From Paenibacillus sp. FSL H7-0331 (lineage in GTDB: Bacteria; Bacillota; Bacilli; Paenibacillales; NBRC-103111), in the NCBI RefSeq assembly GCF_001956045.1, contig NZ_MRTH01000034.1, positions 28,468 to 92,467 of the forward strand: a stretch of DNA of 64,000 bases. The letters run 5' to 3'. Positions 35,357 through 44,714 of the stretch are shown in pieces. The translations under genes were made by a program, and so were the position numbers. Under the pieces are notes generated by a model, which was not told the DNA's origin, ran no database searches, and saw only the letters and a list, made by a program, of their open reading frames with translations. Within the stretch, counting starts at the first letter, position 1. Every line of letters begins with the position of its first letter.

Positions 35357-37099
35357 ATGAGCTTTCGTTTCAGCAGTATGCCGTTTAAAATGTTCCTCCT
35401 GTGTTTCCTGTTCATGTTCGGGACGGTAACTTTTGTCAGCCAGCTTTCCTACAGCTTTATTCAAAATGAAATGAGAGCCAACAACGATTTTTTCATCAGT
35501 CAGATTTTGTCCAAGGTGGATCAGTACGTAACACTCAGCTTTTCCTCCCTGCAGACGATTTTATCTGCTGTCGATTCATCGTACACGCCGGGCATGCAGA
35601 GCCTGGAAATGATGAAGCCGCAGCTGCAGCAGCTGTATGAGTTGAATTTGAATCTGGTAACGAATGTTTATGTTATTAAAGATGATACGAGCATTATTGG
35701 GGGCAGTCCGTTGTCAGCCGCTTTTGATAGTCCGAACTTGGAGCGAAGCGTTTTTTTGCAAAAAACGGCCAACGACCGGTACGGCATTATGGTCAGCCAG
35801 CCCTATGTCTCCAAGCAATCAGGATTGACGGTTACCTTTACACGTTATCTACATGGTTCCCAGCCGATGGCGGCGGCTGCACTTGATATGGATCTGAAGG
35901 CCATGGAAAAGACACTGCTGCAAATTAACCGCGACGACTTGGTCAGCATCGTCATTATGGATGAGCATGGTACGATGATCGCGGGCAATCTGGGCGATGC
36001 CGGGCATATGAACGAAGTGGACAATACGTTTCAACTGGGAGGTCTGTCCTCCAAAGAATTGCTCAGCCACAGCGGCAATGTGATGCAATTTCGGTCAAGT
36101 CAGAATCAGAACTGGACGGTGCGCAAATATCCGGCATCACACTTTAATTGGACGATATTATCCTTATATAACGATTCCTTAAACAAACGCTCCCTCAAGC
36201 ATATCGAGCCCTATTATTTCGGACTGCTTGCCATCGGACTTGTGCTCAGTGCGATAGCGGCAGGCATACTGGCGCGATTTATCCGCAAGCCGCTTGGCAA
36301 TCTGATGACCAAAATGAAGCTGGTCAAACAGGGCTTTCTGGATATCCCGCTCGTGATTAACCGTAAGGATGAGTTCGGTGAGCTTTCACGGACGTTCGAC
36401 CAAATGATCAAGCAAATCAATGAACTGGTAGAGAATCTGCGCAGCAACAAGGAACTGAAACGGGAACTGGAAATTCAAGTGCTGCAATCACAGATCAATC
36501 CGCATTTTCTGTACAATACGCTTGGCTCCATCGGCAACGTGGTCAGACTGGGTGAGGTTCAGCATGTCGATCCGATCATTAAATCTTTAATTAAAATATT
36601 GGAGTACGGCATCGGTGATGTGGCCGAGAAAGTAACGCTGCGTGATGAGTTGATGAATGTCCGAGATTATATTTTCATTCAAAATATTCGTTATAACTGC
36701 GAATTTACAGTGATCGAGGATATTGCTGAGGAGCTGTACGATTTCCCTGTGTTTCGCATGCTGCTGCAGCCGATTGTCGAGAACAGCATGTTTCACGGCT
36801 ACAGCGGGGGGAGGGTGCCCGGACAAATAAGAATTAGAGCCGCTTATTCAGACAGGCGCGTCGAGGTCGAAGTGCAGGATTACGGCATCGGGATGAGTGA
36901 GCGCCAGCGCGAGCTGCTGCTTATTCCGGGCCACCAGGTGAAACCGGATAAACGCAAACGAATCGGACTGATCAATATTCATCAACGCATTCAGCTGAAT
37001 TATGGAGAAGCTTACGGTCTGGATATCACAAGCGAGCCGGGCGGGGGAACCTGCGTGAAAGCCATATTTCCCTGGAACGGAGAGGAGAATCTGCTATGA
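35357..37099 (+). CDS. Sensor histidine kinase, YesM family
   Basis: A 580-residue membrane kinase. The first membrane segment lies at residues 10-32, then an extracellular dCache-like region to about residue 285, a second segment, HAMP, and the kinase core. The phospho-acceptor is His383 in INPHFLYNT, the N-box is QPIVENSMFHGYSGG and VQDYGIGMS is part of the ATP lid. ATG 35357 follows AGGAGGG. The stop overlaps the start of the response regulator (ATGA). A -10-like TATAAT is at 35291. Confidence 0.92.
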   Translation: MSFRFSSMPFKMFLLCFLFMFGTVTFVSQLSYSFIQNEMRANNDFFISQILSKVDQYVTLSFSSLQTILSAVDSSYTPGMQSLEMMKPQLQQLYELNLNLVTNVYVIKDDTSIIGGSPLSAAFDSPNLERSVFLQKTANDRYGIMVSQPYVSKQSGLTVTFTRYLHGSQPMAAAALDMDLKAMEKTLLQINRDDLVSIVIMDEHGTMIAGNLGDAGHMNEVDNTFQLGGLSSKELLSHSGNVMQFRSSQNQNWTVRKYPASHFNWTILSLYNDSLNKRSLKHIEPYYFGLLAIGLVLSAIAAGILARFIRKPLGNLMTKMKLVKQGFLDIPLVINRKDEFGELSRTFDQMIKQINELVENLRSNKELKRELEIQVLQSQINPHFLYNTLGSIGNVVRLGEVQHVDPIIKSLIKILEYGIGDVAEKVTLRDELMNVRDYIFIQNIRYNCEFTVIEDIAEELYDFPVFRMLLQPIVENSMFHGYSGGRVPGQIRIRAAYSDRRVEVEVQDYGIGMSERQRELLLIPGHQVKPDKRKRIGLINIHQRIQLNYGEAYGLDITSEPGGGTCVKAIFPWNGEENLL

Positions 37100-38694
37100 A
37101 CAAATACCGCTGCCTGATTGTTGATGACGAGGATTTGATCATTCGCAGCCTGGAGCAGTTTTTCGAAGGTCACAAGGAGCAGTATGAGCTGATCGGCAAA
37201 GCTTATTCAGGTCAGGAAGCCATCGATCTGGCTATGGAGTTAAAGCCTGACATCGTATTGACGGACATTGTGATGCCCGGTCTGAATGGGATCGAGCTGA
37301 TTGATATTCTCAAGGAACGGCTGCCACGAACCATTTTCATCATTTTGACCGCTTATTCCGATTTTGAATATGCCAAGCAGGCGATCCGGATGAATGTGAA
37401 GGACTATATCGTAAAGGTACCACTGTCCGAGACGGATATTTTTCAGGCATTGGACCGTGCGGCGCAGACGATTCACGAGTTGCAGACGAAGGAAGCGGAG
37501 CTGCGCAAGCTTAACACCTCCCGTCTGGACAATCTGTACCGGCTCCGCAGACAGATTGTATCCGAGCTGCTGCAGGGAGATATTCATCCGAACCATTTTC
37601 CACGTTATTGCGACGAGCTGAAAGTGAATCCGGTATTGAACGATTATTGCTGCCTCGTTATCCAGTTTGACGACGAGGCTCTCTTCAAGAAGCAATACGG
37701 TCAAGCGGATCAGATGATCATTCGGTACGGGATGCTCAATGTGGCGGAAGAAACGCTGCAGGCCAAGGCTCAAGGCTTCGTAAGCGAGGTTCGGGACCAT
37801 CGGATTATCGGTTTCGTTACATGGGACTCGATGGATAATGCGGCCGACGTCTATAAGCGCTGCAGGGAATTCGGCAGTGAGCTGATTGAAAATATTCAGA
37901 GATACATGAAACAGGTGGTTCATGTCGGCTTCAGCTCGAGGCGCAACGGCTGGGCGACGGCTGCCGATTCTTTCGGGCAGGCCTCCGAGCTGCTTCGGGA
38001 TGCATACTACTCTGTAGGATCAGGGCAGGTATATGCCAAGCAGCCCTCACATTCTGCACAGCCAGGTGACGAGGACACGATCCGGATGTGGTTTCAGGAA
38101 ATCAGCCGTAAGCTCGCCCCGGAAACCAAGTTTGATGAATTGAAAGGGAAGCTCAGTCGCATTGCCCATTATGCCCGTGAGCACCATATACCCGAGCCAC
38201 GTATGAGTGCGCTGCTCCGGAAGTTCATGGACGATGTCAGACAAAAGATCGTCGTCTGGAAGCTGGTTGCCGATCCTGCTCCTTATGTGCTGGAGGAGGG
38301 GATGAAGTTCGAGCAGCAGTGGAGCCGGGTGCTGGCTTACATTAATGACTGCCTGTCCCAGAGGCATGCTCCGGTTCGGTCGGAGATTTCCAAAGCAAAG
38401 CAGTATATCGAGGACAATATTGCAGAGAGATTGACACTGGACGAGGTAGCAGAATACGTCAATCTTGTTCCTTCCTACTTCAGCACCTTATTCAAAAAGC
38501 TGGAGAACGAAAATTTCGTCGATTATGTCAATCGCCGCAAGATTGAGAAGGCGCTGGCACTCCTGAAGGAAAAGGACTATTCCAATCTGCAGCTGAGCAA
38601 GCTGGTCGGTATTCATAATGAAAGGTATTTCTGCACGCTGTTCAAGCACCTGTACGGACTGCCACCGCAAAAGTTCAGAAAGACATATTTGTAG
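37096..38694 (+). CDS. AraC-type response regulator, YesN family
   Basis: Cognate regulator of the kinase it overlaps by four bases. The receiver domain has Asp57 in LTDIVMPG and a Lys in DYIVKVP, which differs slightly from the usual KP. The C-terminal 100 residues hold two AraC helix-turn-helix units (YFSTLFKKLENENF and LVGIHNERYFCTLFK). It is the best candidate to bind the twin AAATATTG sites at 28864 and 31038. Confidence 0.92.
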   Translation: MNKYRCLIVDDEDLIIRSLEQFFEGHKEQYELIGKAYSGQEAIDLAMELKPDIVLTDIVMPGLNGIELIDILKERLPRTIFIILTAYSDFEYAKQAIRMNVKDYIVKVPLSETDIFQALDRAAQTIHELQTKEAELRKLNTSRLDNLYRLRRQIVSELLQGDIHPNHFPRYCDELKVNPVLNDYCCLVIQFDDEALFKKQYGQADQMIIRYGMLNVAEETLQAKAQGFVSEVRDHRIIGFVTWDSMDNAADVYKRCREFGSELIENIQRYMKQVVHVGFSSRRNGWATAADSFGQASELLRDAYYSVGSGQVYAKQPSHSAQPGDEDTIRMWFQEISRKLAPETKFDELKGKLSRIAHYAREHHIPEPRMSALLRKFMDDVRQKIVVWKLVADPAPYVLEEGMKFEQQWSRVLAYINDCLSQRHAPVRSEISKAKQYIEDNIAERLTLDEVAEYVNLVPSYFSTLFKKLENENFVDYVNRRKIEKALALLKEKDYSNLQLSKLVGIHNERYFCTLFKHLYGLPPQKFRKTYL

Positions 38695-38772
38695 AAACGG
38701 GATTGTTATTTGTTTCACCAAATCACGGTGCGAATCCGTGAACAGTTAAGTTGAATTTTGTCTAGAAGCTGA

Positions 38773-38811
38773 AAAGAGCCGTCTCAACACGAGAAGGCTC
38801 TTTATTTTTTT
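38773..38811 (+). terminator. Terminator after the second two-component system
   Basis: AAAGAGCCGTCTC pairs with GAGAAGGCTCTTT (one mismatch) around AACAC, followed by ATTTTTTT. Confidence 0.85.
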
Positions 38812-38899
38812 ATGTCTATATGGTTGTTAGAATGGTCACAAATATTTCTGTAAATGATATAGCTTAGCGCACTTGAGTAATACAAGGAGGTGAAGACAT

Positions 38900-39073
38900 A
38901 TGCAGAAGCGTGAAAATGATGTTCCCCATTATTTCGACGGCTCCGACCTTACCGAGTTTGCGGACGAAATCGCAGAGGGTGTGCAGGCTGGCCTCCAAGA
39001 AAAAACGGTTAATCAGGAAGAATGGCGCGGTTTCATCAGCGCGAATCCTTTCGGGGATCATCGTAATGCCTGA
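38900..39073 (+). CDS. Small acidic hypothetical protein, 57 residues
   Basis: A short frame starting ATG 38900 with an ideal AAGGAGGTGA site eight bases before it. The product begins MQKRENDVPHYFDG and ends FISANPFGDHRNA; it is acidic in the middle (LTEFADEIAEGVQ) and has no membrane segment. I do not recognise the family. It stands alone between a terminator and the azoreductase, so it may be an independent small gene. Confidence 0.55.
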   Translation: MQKRENDVPHYFDGSDLTEFADEIAEGVQAGLQEKTVNQEEWRGFISANPFGDHRNA

Positions 39074-39153
39074 AGCGTAGGGTTGTTTGTTCATTTCGAA
39101 AAACTTGATAAATAGAATAAACATCATGAATACAGAAGGGAAGTTACCGCCGA

Positions 39154-39789
39154 ATGGCTACTGTACTTTATATCACGGCACATCCTCATGATCATCAAAC
39201 CTCGTTTAGTATGGCAGTAGGAAAACAATTCATTGAATCTTATCGTGATGCTCATCCACAGGATGAAGTCATTACGCTGGATTTGTACAAGCAGGATATT
39301 CCGCATATTGATGCTGACGTTTTTAGCGGATGGGGGAAACTGAGATCGGGTTCTTCGTTTGATCAGCTTTCGGCGTCGGAGAAATCCAAAACCGGAAGAC
39401 TCAATGAGATTGTGGAACAATACGTGGCAGCAGATAAATATGTTTACGTTTCTCCCATGTGGAATTTTTCGTTTCCACCGATTCTAAAAGCCTACATTGA
39501 CGCGATCTGCATTGCCGGTAAAACGTTCAAATATACGGAAAGCGGGCCCGTCGGTTTACTTACGGATAAAAAGGCTATTCATATTCAAGCCAGCGGCGGA
39601 GTTTACTCCGAGGGACCTGCTGCCAGTTTTGAAAGTGGTCACAGCTACCTGAAAAAAATTATGCAATTCCATGGTGTTTCTTCCTTTGAAGGCATCTTTG
39701 TTGAAGGCATGGCGGCTACGCCGGACCAAGCGGAATCCATTAAAGATAAAGCCATCGCAAAAGCGAAAGAGGCGGCAAAGAGTTTCTAA
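39154..39789 (+). CDS. azoR: FMN-dependent NADH-azoreductase (AzoR family), second copy
   Basis: A 211-residue flavodoxin-fold reductase similar in length and motifs to the gene at 15848 ([20 protein letters not shown] and [14 protein letters not shown]). It reduces quinones or azo and nitro compounds. The ribosome site GAAGGGA is somewhat distant. A terminator follows. Lineage differs from the first copy by base composition, so the two probably did not arise by a recent local duplication. Confidence 0.9.
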   Translation: MATVLYITAHPHDHQTSFSMAVGKQFIESYRDAHPQDEVITLDLYKQDIPHIDADVFSGWGKLRSGSSFDQLSASEKSKTGRLNEIVEQYVAADKYVYVSPMWNFSFPPILKAYIDAICIAGKTFKYTESGPVGLLTDKKAIHIQASGGVYSEGPAASFESGHSYLKKIMQFHGVSSFEGIFVEGMAATPDQAESIKDKAIAKAKEAAKSF

Positions 39790-39851
39790 TTGTGGAACAG
39801 GTAGTCACCAATGACTGATCTTTTATAAGAACAAATAATAGTGCTGCACTG

Positions 39852-39877
39852 CTGGAGCTTACAAGCTCCAGTTTTTT
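39852..39877 (+). terminator. Terminator after the second azoreductase
   Basis: CTGGAGCTT pairs perfectly with AAGCTCCAG across AC, followed by TTTTTT. Confidence 0.9.
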
Positions 39878-39903
39878 GCGTCCGGATTTGCGTTTGAAGT
39901 TGA

Positions 39904-40038
39904 AAACAGCTTGAGTATTCGCTCGCCGCTATTGATGTGAACATGACTCCAGAGTTGCGTAATGAAATATCTTCACTCTCTGTGACTCCTGCACCTGCAA
40001 CGGATCGTGGAGAAACGCTGCTACCAATATGGACATGA
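39904..40038 (+). pseudogene. C-terminal fragment of an aldo/keto reductase-like protein
   Basis: The frame reads LEYSLAAIDVNMTPELRNEI and SSLSVTPAPATDRGETL before a stop. This resembles the C-terminal tail of aldo/keto reductases of the type divergent to AraC regulators. Everything upstream is missing. It lies tail to tail with the AraC-family gene. Confidence 0.55.
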
Positions 40039-40057
40039 TTTCACAATCTGGGAACAA

Positions 40058-40975
40058 TCATCTTACGTTTCTTTGGTCATATTTTTCCTTCAGACGCTTT
40101 ATGTCTGCTCTGGGAGGAGAACCAAACATACGAGAATATTCGCGGCTGAATTGGGATGCACTTTCATAGCCTACCCGGAATGCGACATCAGCAGCATCCG
40201 CTGACTCAGATAATAACAGGCGCCGAGCTTCCTGCAATCGCAGCTGTTTTTGAAACTGAATAGGGCTCATTGCAGTTACTTCTTTAAAGTGTCTGTGAAA
40301 CGAAGAAATACTCATACTGGCTAGTTCTGCAAGCTCTTCAATTCGCAAGGGCTTATCACAGTCATTGATAATCTGTTCAATAGCATCGCTGATTCGATAG
40401 GTGCTGCTTCCTTCCATAGCGATTTGTGCCAGCGCAACTCCGTATTGCCCTTGCAGAAGCCTGTATAGAATTTCCCTTGTGTAGACAGGAGCAAGGAAAG
40501 GAATGTCTTGGGGATTATCCAGCAGACGAGCTAACCTGAGTATCGCATCCAGTATAGGTAACTCTATCTGCCCGACAAACATAGCTCGCTTAGCATTTTC
40601 TTTCGGGGTGATTTGAATTTCAGATTCATTTAAAACCTCTAAAATTTGCCTCTCTGTAAATTCAAGTTTGAAACTCACGTACGGCGCATCGGATGAAGCC
40701 TTGATGACCCGGCCAATTACCGGCAAGTTCATGGACGAAATAAGGTAGTCGGCAGGACCATACTCATAACGCTCCTGTGCGAGCAATATCTCTTTCGAAC
40801 CTTGAGCTATGAAGCATAAGCAAGGCTTGTAAACTCTATAGACGGGCTCGGTCACATTAGAGCGGTGAATAATAAATAAAGATGGGATAGCGGTCTTGTA
40901 AACTCCGTCCTGATCCGAATGACGCTCAATCAGTTTGGCGATTTCATTCTGCCGTTGTAGTATTTCTTCAGACAT
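40058..40975 (-). CDS. AraC-family transcriptional regulator with AraC_N domain
   Basis: A 305-residue regulator. The N-terminal cupin-like AraC_N domain (PF06719) contains YRVYKPCLCFIAQGSKEILL, typical of regulators beside reductase genes. The C-terminal helix-turn-helix pair includes ISSFHRHFKEVTAMSPIQFQ and FRVGYESASQFSREYSRMFG. ATG 40975 follows AAGGAGG. A reductase fragment lies at its 3' side, so its original target may be lost. Confidence 0.92.
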   Translation of the reverse strand: MSEEILQRQNEIAKLIERHSDQDGVYKTAIPSLFIIHRSNVTEPVYRVYKPCLCFIAQGSKEILLAQERYEYGPADYLISSMNLPVIGRVIKASSDAPYVSFKLEFTERQILEVLNESEIQITPKENAKRAMFVGQIELPILDAILRLARLLDNPQDIPFLAPVYTREILYRLLQGQYGVALAQIAMEGSSTYRISDAIEQIINDCDKPLRIEELAELASMSISSFHRHFKEVTAMSPIQFQKQLRLQEARRLLLSESADAADVAFRVGYESASQFSREYSRMFGSPPRADIKRLKEKYDQRNVR

Positions 40976-41123
40976 AGGCGCCTCCTTAGTGTTTTATCCA
41001 TTTTTCAATTATAAGCCATATACGTATGTAACGTAAGTGGTAGTGAGAGAATTAGGCAATCATTTAAGACAATTAAGATACCAGAGTGTTTTTCTTTTAT
41101 TGCATAATAAGGTTACGTACCGC

Positions 41124-41669
41124 TTACAGATTTCTCTCTAGCAATGTCCCCAGTTGTTCTGCCAAGACATGGTGGGGGACAGGTTTTTCATTAGTAAACC
41201 ACCATTCTACTACCCCTACGAAAGCAGATGCAGCAAACCTAACGAGAAGATCTTCATTTAACCCCTTGTTCTTTCCGTTGGTTACATTGGCCTCGTTGGC
41301 CAATTCTTCGATAAGTAAGTCAAGAAACCGACCACGAAAATAAGGAGCGCCTTTACTCGCTAACATCATCGAAAAGAATGAATAATTACGTTCAAAGTAT
41401 TCGGTCCAGATCAGAGTCGATTCGGTAAAACTCAATTCAGATGCTTCTCTGCACGTTTCCCTCAAAACGTCTATATGTTCTTCAACGAGTTTATCCAGCA
41501 GATCAAATTTATCTAAATAATGAAGATAGATGGTCCCGCGGCTCACATTCGCCCTGTCGGAAAGATCCTGTATCGTAATGTCATCAAAATTCTTTTCTGA
41601 CATCAGATCAATAACAGCTTTTTTTAACGCTACCTGCGTTTTGAGTATTCGTCGATCCACTTTAGCCAA
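41124..41669 (-). CDS. TetR/AcrR-family transcriptional regulator
   Basis: A 181-residue repressor with N-terminal helix-turn-helix (ITIQDLSDRANVSRGTIYLH) and a C-terminal ligand domain of the TetR_C_7 type. The likely start is TTG 41669 behind TTGGTGA. It is divergent from an MFS transporter gene 247 bases away, the usual layout of a repressor and its drug efflux target. Confidence 0.88.
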   Translation of the reverse strand: MAKVDRRILKTQVALKKAVIDLMSEKNFDDITIQDLSDRANVSRGTIYLHYLDKFDLLDKLVEEHIDVLRETCREASELSFTESTLIWTEYFERNYSFFSMMLASKGAPYFRGRFLDLLIEELANEANVTNGKNKGLNEDLLVRFAASAFVGVVEWWFTNEKPVPHHVLAEQLGTLLERNL

Positions 41670-41698
41670 TTGGCGGTCACCAAGCTTTCATAAATAAT

Positions 41699-41721
41699 TA
41701 ACAATTAGTAAGCAGTTGTTC
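41699..41721. promoter_or_regulatory. Candidate TetR operator between the repressor and MFS genes
   Basis: AACAATT (41700-41706) and AGTTGTT (41714-41720) form an inverted repeat with one mismatch and a 7-base spacer. Position and symmetry fit a TetR-type site just upstream of the repressor start. Confidence 0.4.
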
Positions 41722-41916
41722 ATTACTTTACAAATCACGCTCATTTAACAATTGCAGATGTTCTGTATCTGTTTATAATTATAGACGTAAGTTCATTAAT
41801 GTATCAAGATCTATTATAAATTCGATGTCTTTAATTTGAACGAAAACAAATGAGAAGGGGGTATCTCACCGAATAATTGGTTTTCGATAATGCCTGATCT
41901 TGAGGAGGAAAGAATA

Positions 41917-43092
41917 GTGGAACGCCTATGGACCAAACCATTTATTCTAATGACTATAGGAAATCTATTCCTATTTAACGCATTTTATATGCTGTACCCG
42001 ACATTGCCGCTGTTCATTAAACAGATGGGAGGCAACGAATCGCAGGTTGGTCTGGCGATGGGCGCGTTTATGTTGTCCGCCGTGATTTTCCGGCCACTCG
42101 TCGGCGGGCTGCTAGATCGGTTCGGCAGGCGTCCGTTTATCGTCTGGGGATTGCTTCTTTTCACCTTGGCGATGTATATGTATAACTGGGTGGGGGGAAT
42201 TGTCGTTCTGATGGGGCTCCGAATTTTGCACGGGATGAGTTGGGCCGTTTCCACAACCGCCACAATCACGGCGATTACGGATATGATCCCATCCACCCGC
42301 CGAGGCGAGGGAATGGGTTGGTTTAGCACGTCCATGACCCTAGCCATGGCAATCGGCCCGTTGTTCGGCATCTGGGTTACACAGAACCTATCGTATAGCG
42401 CATTGTTTGTGTTCGCTGTCGTACTCTCTGCTGCAGCGCTGCTCCTGACGCTTGGTGCCAAAATGCCTTTCCGGCCGCAAACTGGCGCAAGAAGAATCGA
42501 ATTGTTCGAAAAATCGGTCTTGCCCGTTGCCGCATCGGTCTTTTTTCTGTTTATCGCTTACGGCGGCATTACCACCTTTGTTCCGCTGTTCGCTGACTCC
42601 ATCCATGTCAATTCCGGCGCGTTCTTTCTGGCCTTCGCTGCATCACTTGCGCTCAGCCGTCCCATTTCGGGAAAACTTTCTGATCGATATGGAGAGATGT
42701 TTGTCATTGTACCGGCACTTGTGATTACGATTTGTGCTTTGATTGTCTTGAGCCTCTCGACCGGTTTGATTGGCGTGCTAGTATCGGCGATTATATATGG
42801 CATCGGATTTGGTTCCGCGCAGCCTGCTCTTCAAGCGGCAACGATACGTCTGGCCCGTTCGGACCGTAAAGGCGTTGCCAACGCCTCTATAGCGACTGCT
42901 AATGATCTTGGCATCGGGTTAGGTGCGATCATCCTGGGCTGGGTCTCACAGTACACAAGCTACCAAATATTGTTCGCGGTCAGTGCCGTGTCCGTTGCGT
43001 TTTCATTAATATTTTTCATTTTTTTTGTGAAACGTTTGTTGAAAAACAAACAGTCTCTGGATGCCGATTCTCTTCCATTAGAATCAAGTTGA
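41917..43092 (+). CDS. MFS transporter, probable drug or metabolite exporter
   Basis: A 391-residue membrane protein with about twelve helices. The conserved loop 2-3 motif is LLDRFGRRPF and the loop 8-9 repeat is KLSDRYGEMF. GTG 41917 lies eight bases behind GAGGAGG and is preferred over the ATG at 41890, which has no site. The divergent TetR gene suggests induction by the exported compound. Confidence 0.88.
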   Translation: MERLWTKPFILMTIGNLFLFNAFYMLYPTLPLFIKQMGGNESQVGLAMGAFMLSAVIFRPLVGGLLDRFGRRPFIVWGLLLFTLAMYMYNWVGGIVVLMGLRILHGMSWAVSTTATITAITDMIPSTRRGEGMGWFSTSMTLAMAIGPLFGIWVTQNLSYSALFVFAVVLSAAALLLTLGAKMPFRPQTGARRIELFEKSVLPVAASVFFLFIAYGGITTFVPLFADSIHVNSGAFFLAFAASLALSRPISGKLSDRYGEMFVIVPALVITICALIVLSLSTGLIGVLVSAIIYGIGFGSAQPALQAATIRLARSDRKGVANASIATANDLGIGLGAIILGWVSQYTSYQILFAVSAVSVAFSLIFFIFFVKRLLKNKQSLDADSLPLESS

Positions 43093-43130
43093 CACTGAAA
43101 CATACTAATTTATACGATATTTTCAAAAAA

Positions 43131-43164
43131 AGGATCAACCAGCGAGTTCTGGTTGATCTCCTAT
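43131..43164 (+). terminator. Terminator after the first MFS gene
   Basis: GATCAACCAG pairs perfectly with CTGGTTGATC around CGAGTT. An A-run before it and CTCCTATT after make it possibly bidirectional. Confidence 0.65.
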
Positions 43165-43298
43165 TATGAACGTGCAGGATAACGCAATGACAAAGCTGAT
43201 TGGATACTGGGGCAATGAGCGATGTTCGGAATAAATGCTTGCCTTTTAGAGATATTGGAGTTATTATGGGTTCGTAAAGTCTTTAATGGAGGTGCTGA

Positions 43299-43697
43299 AT
43301 GAAATATTCTCAGGCGACCGATTATGCGCTTCATGCGATGCTTTATATGGTAACAGCGGCGCACGATAAGCCTGTTGGCGTGCAATTGCTCGCTGAGAAG
43401 CTGGGTGTTTCGCAAACCTATCTGTCGAAGATGATGACCAAGCTTGTTAAGGCAGGATTGATTCAGTCCGCGCCCGGCGCAAATGGTGGATACCGCCTCA
43501 GACGGAAGCAGGAAGATATTTCTTTTCTCGATATCATCCATGCGATCGAAGGAACCGCTTCTTTATTCGAATGCAGCCTGAGTCACGGAAGCGAATGTCT
43601 GATCCAGCAGGTTGTTATTGACGCCGAACGTCAGATGGAGCAGTTTCTGGAGAACAAGAAAATAGCCGATTTGGCCAAATTAATGATGACGGAGTAA
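43299..43697 (+). CDS. Rrf2-family transcriptional regulator
   Basis: A 132-residue regulator with an N-terminal winged helix (LAEKLGVSQTYLSKMMTKLV) and the GANGGYRL wing. Cys92 and Cys100 in ECSLSHGSEC sit where Rrf2 proteins bind an iron-sulfur cluster, but the usual third Cys is not obvious, so cluster binding is uncertain. ATGGAGGTG precedes ATG 43299. It may control the methyltransferase gene that follows. Confidence 0.9.
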   Translation: MKYSQATDYALHAMLYMVTAAHDKPVGVQLLAEKLGVSQTYLSKMMTKLVKAGLIQSAPGANGGYRLRRKQEDISFLDIIHAIEGTASLFECSLSHGSECLIQQVVIDAERQMEQFLENKKIADLAKLMMTE

Positions 43698-43718
43698 AGA
43701 TCCGTTCTTTTTTGAAGT

Positions 43719-43752
43719 ATTAAGGATATCATTAGTCTGTTATATCTTTAAT
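43719..43752. promoter_or_regulatory. Candidate operator before the methyltransferase gene
   Basis: ATTAAGGATAT (43719-43729) and ATATCTTTAAT (43742-43752) form an inverted repeat with 10 of 11 positions complementary and a 12-base spacer. It is a plausible Rrf2-type site. Confidence 0.45.
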
Positions 43753-43809
43753 ATGTAATGAAAACATTGAAAAGCGGAAGATTGATTTAAGACGATGGGG
43801 GGCATAACA

Positions 43810-44508
43810 ATGACTGAAGATCTTACATTCAATTCAAACATGGCGGCTGCATACGAGAAAAATACTCGAATCTCGATTCCCACATATGACTCGTTATTCG
43901 CGATGATTCAATCTTATTATCGAGTACAATTGGGCGAAAATGCGGCATCCTTGCTCCTGATCGGCGCGGGCGGTGGCAATGAACTTTCTGCTTGGGGACC
44001 ATCTAACCCAGGATGGACATTTACTGGAGTCGATCCTTCGGAAGAGATGCTTAAGATTGCTAGACATAAAGTAGTTGAACTAGGCTTAGAAAGCCGCGTC
44101 AGTCTCATCCAAGGGACGACTGATGACCTTCCTAAGACATATTTAAAGTTCGACGCAGCAAGCTGTATTTTGGTTCTTCACTTCATTGATGATGTTCAAG
44201 AAAAGTTGAAGCTGCTTGGATCCATTAAGGCTAAACTAAAGTCGGGAGCCCCTTTTGTACTCGTAAGCGCGTATGGAAACCATGACGGTTCTGAACTTCA
44301 AGCGAGATTAAATGTTTGGAAAAGCTTCTGGATCCATGCCGGCCGCGAATCATCCGAAGTTGACGAGATGGTGAGAAGCGCACTTGCGAGGCTTTCATTA
44401 CTTCCTGAAAAACAAATCGAAGAATTATTGGCAGAATCCGGCTTTATAAAAATAACTCGTTTTTACTCTACTGGACTTTTTGCGGGATGGATTTGCCATG
44501 CGGAATGA
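43810..44508 (+). CDS. Class I SAM-dependent methyltransferase
   Basis: A 232-residue cytosolic protein with the SAM-binding motif LLIGAGGGNELSAW around residue 43, the acidic end of strand two in FTGVDPSEEM and later SCILVLHFIDDV. GGGGGG lies seven bases before ATG 43810. Rrf2 and methyltransferase genes are adjacent and separated by an inverted repeat. The substrate is unknown. Confidence 0.88.
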   Translation: MTEDLTFNSNMAAAYEKNTRISIPTYDSLFAMIQSYYRVQLGENAASLLLIGAGGGNELSAWGPSNPGWTFTGVDPSEEMLKIARHKVVELGLESRVSLIQGTTDDLPKTYLKFDAASCILVLHFIDDVQEKLKLLGSIKAKLKSGAPFVLVSAYGNHDGSELQARLNVWKSFWIHAGRESSEVDEMVRSALARLSLLPEKQIEELLAESGFIKITRFYSTGLFAGWICHAE

Positions 44509-44616
44509 TTTAATGTTAATATTTTATCCGGTTGGTTGATTTCATAATTCATTTGGTATTTTTTCAGAACAATAAGACTAATTTCTTTTATTTACAATTA
44601 AAATATGCTCCGGGTA

Positions 44617-44653
44617 TTGACATGAGTAACTGTTACTATTATTCTAACAGTTA
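44617..44653 (+). promoter_or_regulatory. Sigma-A promoter with overlapping 9-bp inverted operator
   Basis: TTGACA (44617-44622) and TATTCT (44640-44645) have a 17-base spacing. TAACTGTTA (44627-44635) and TAACAGTTA (44645-44653) form a perfect inverted repeat centred on the -10 box. A repressor bound here would block RNA polymerase. No cognate repressor gene lies directly adjacent; the TetR at 41124 is 3 kb away. Confidence 0.7.
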
Positions 44654-44714
44654 GTGAGCGAACAGAATCGCTTTCAAATTAGAGATTTTTCTGGAGAGGA
44701 AAGTGGAATCGATA

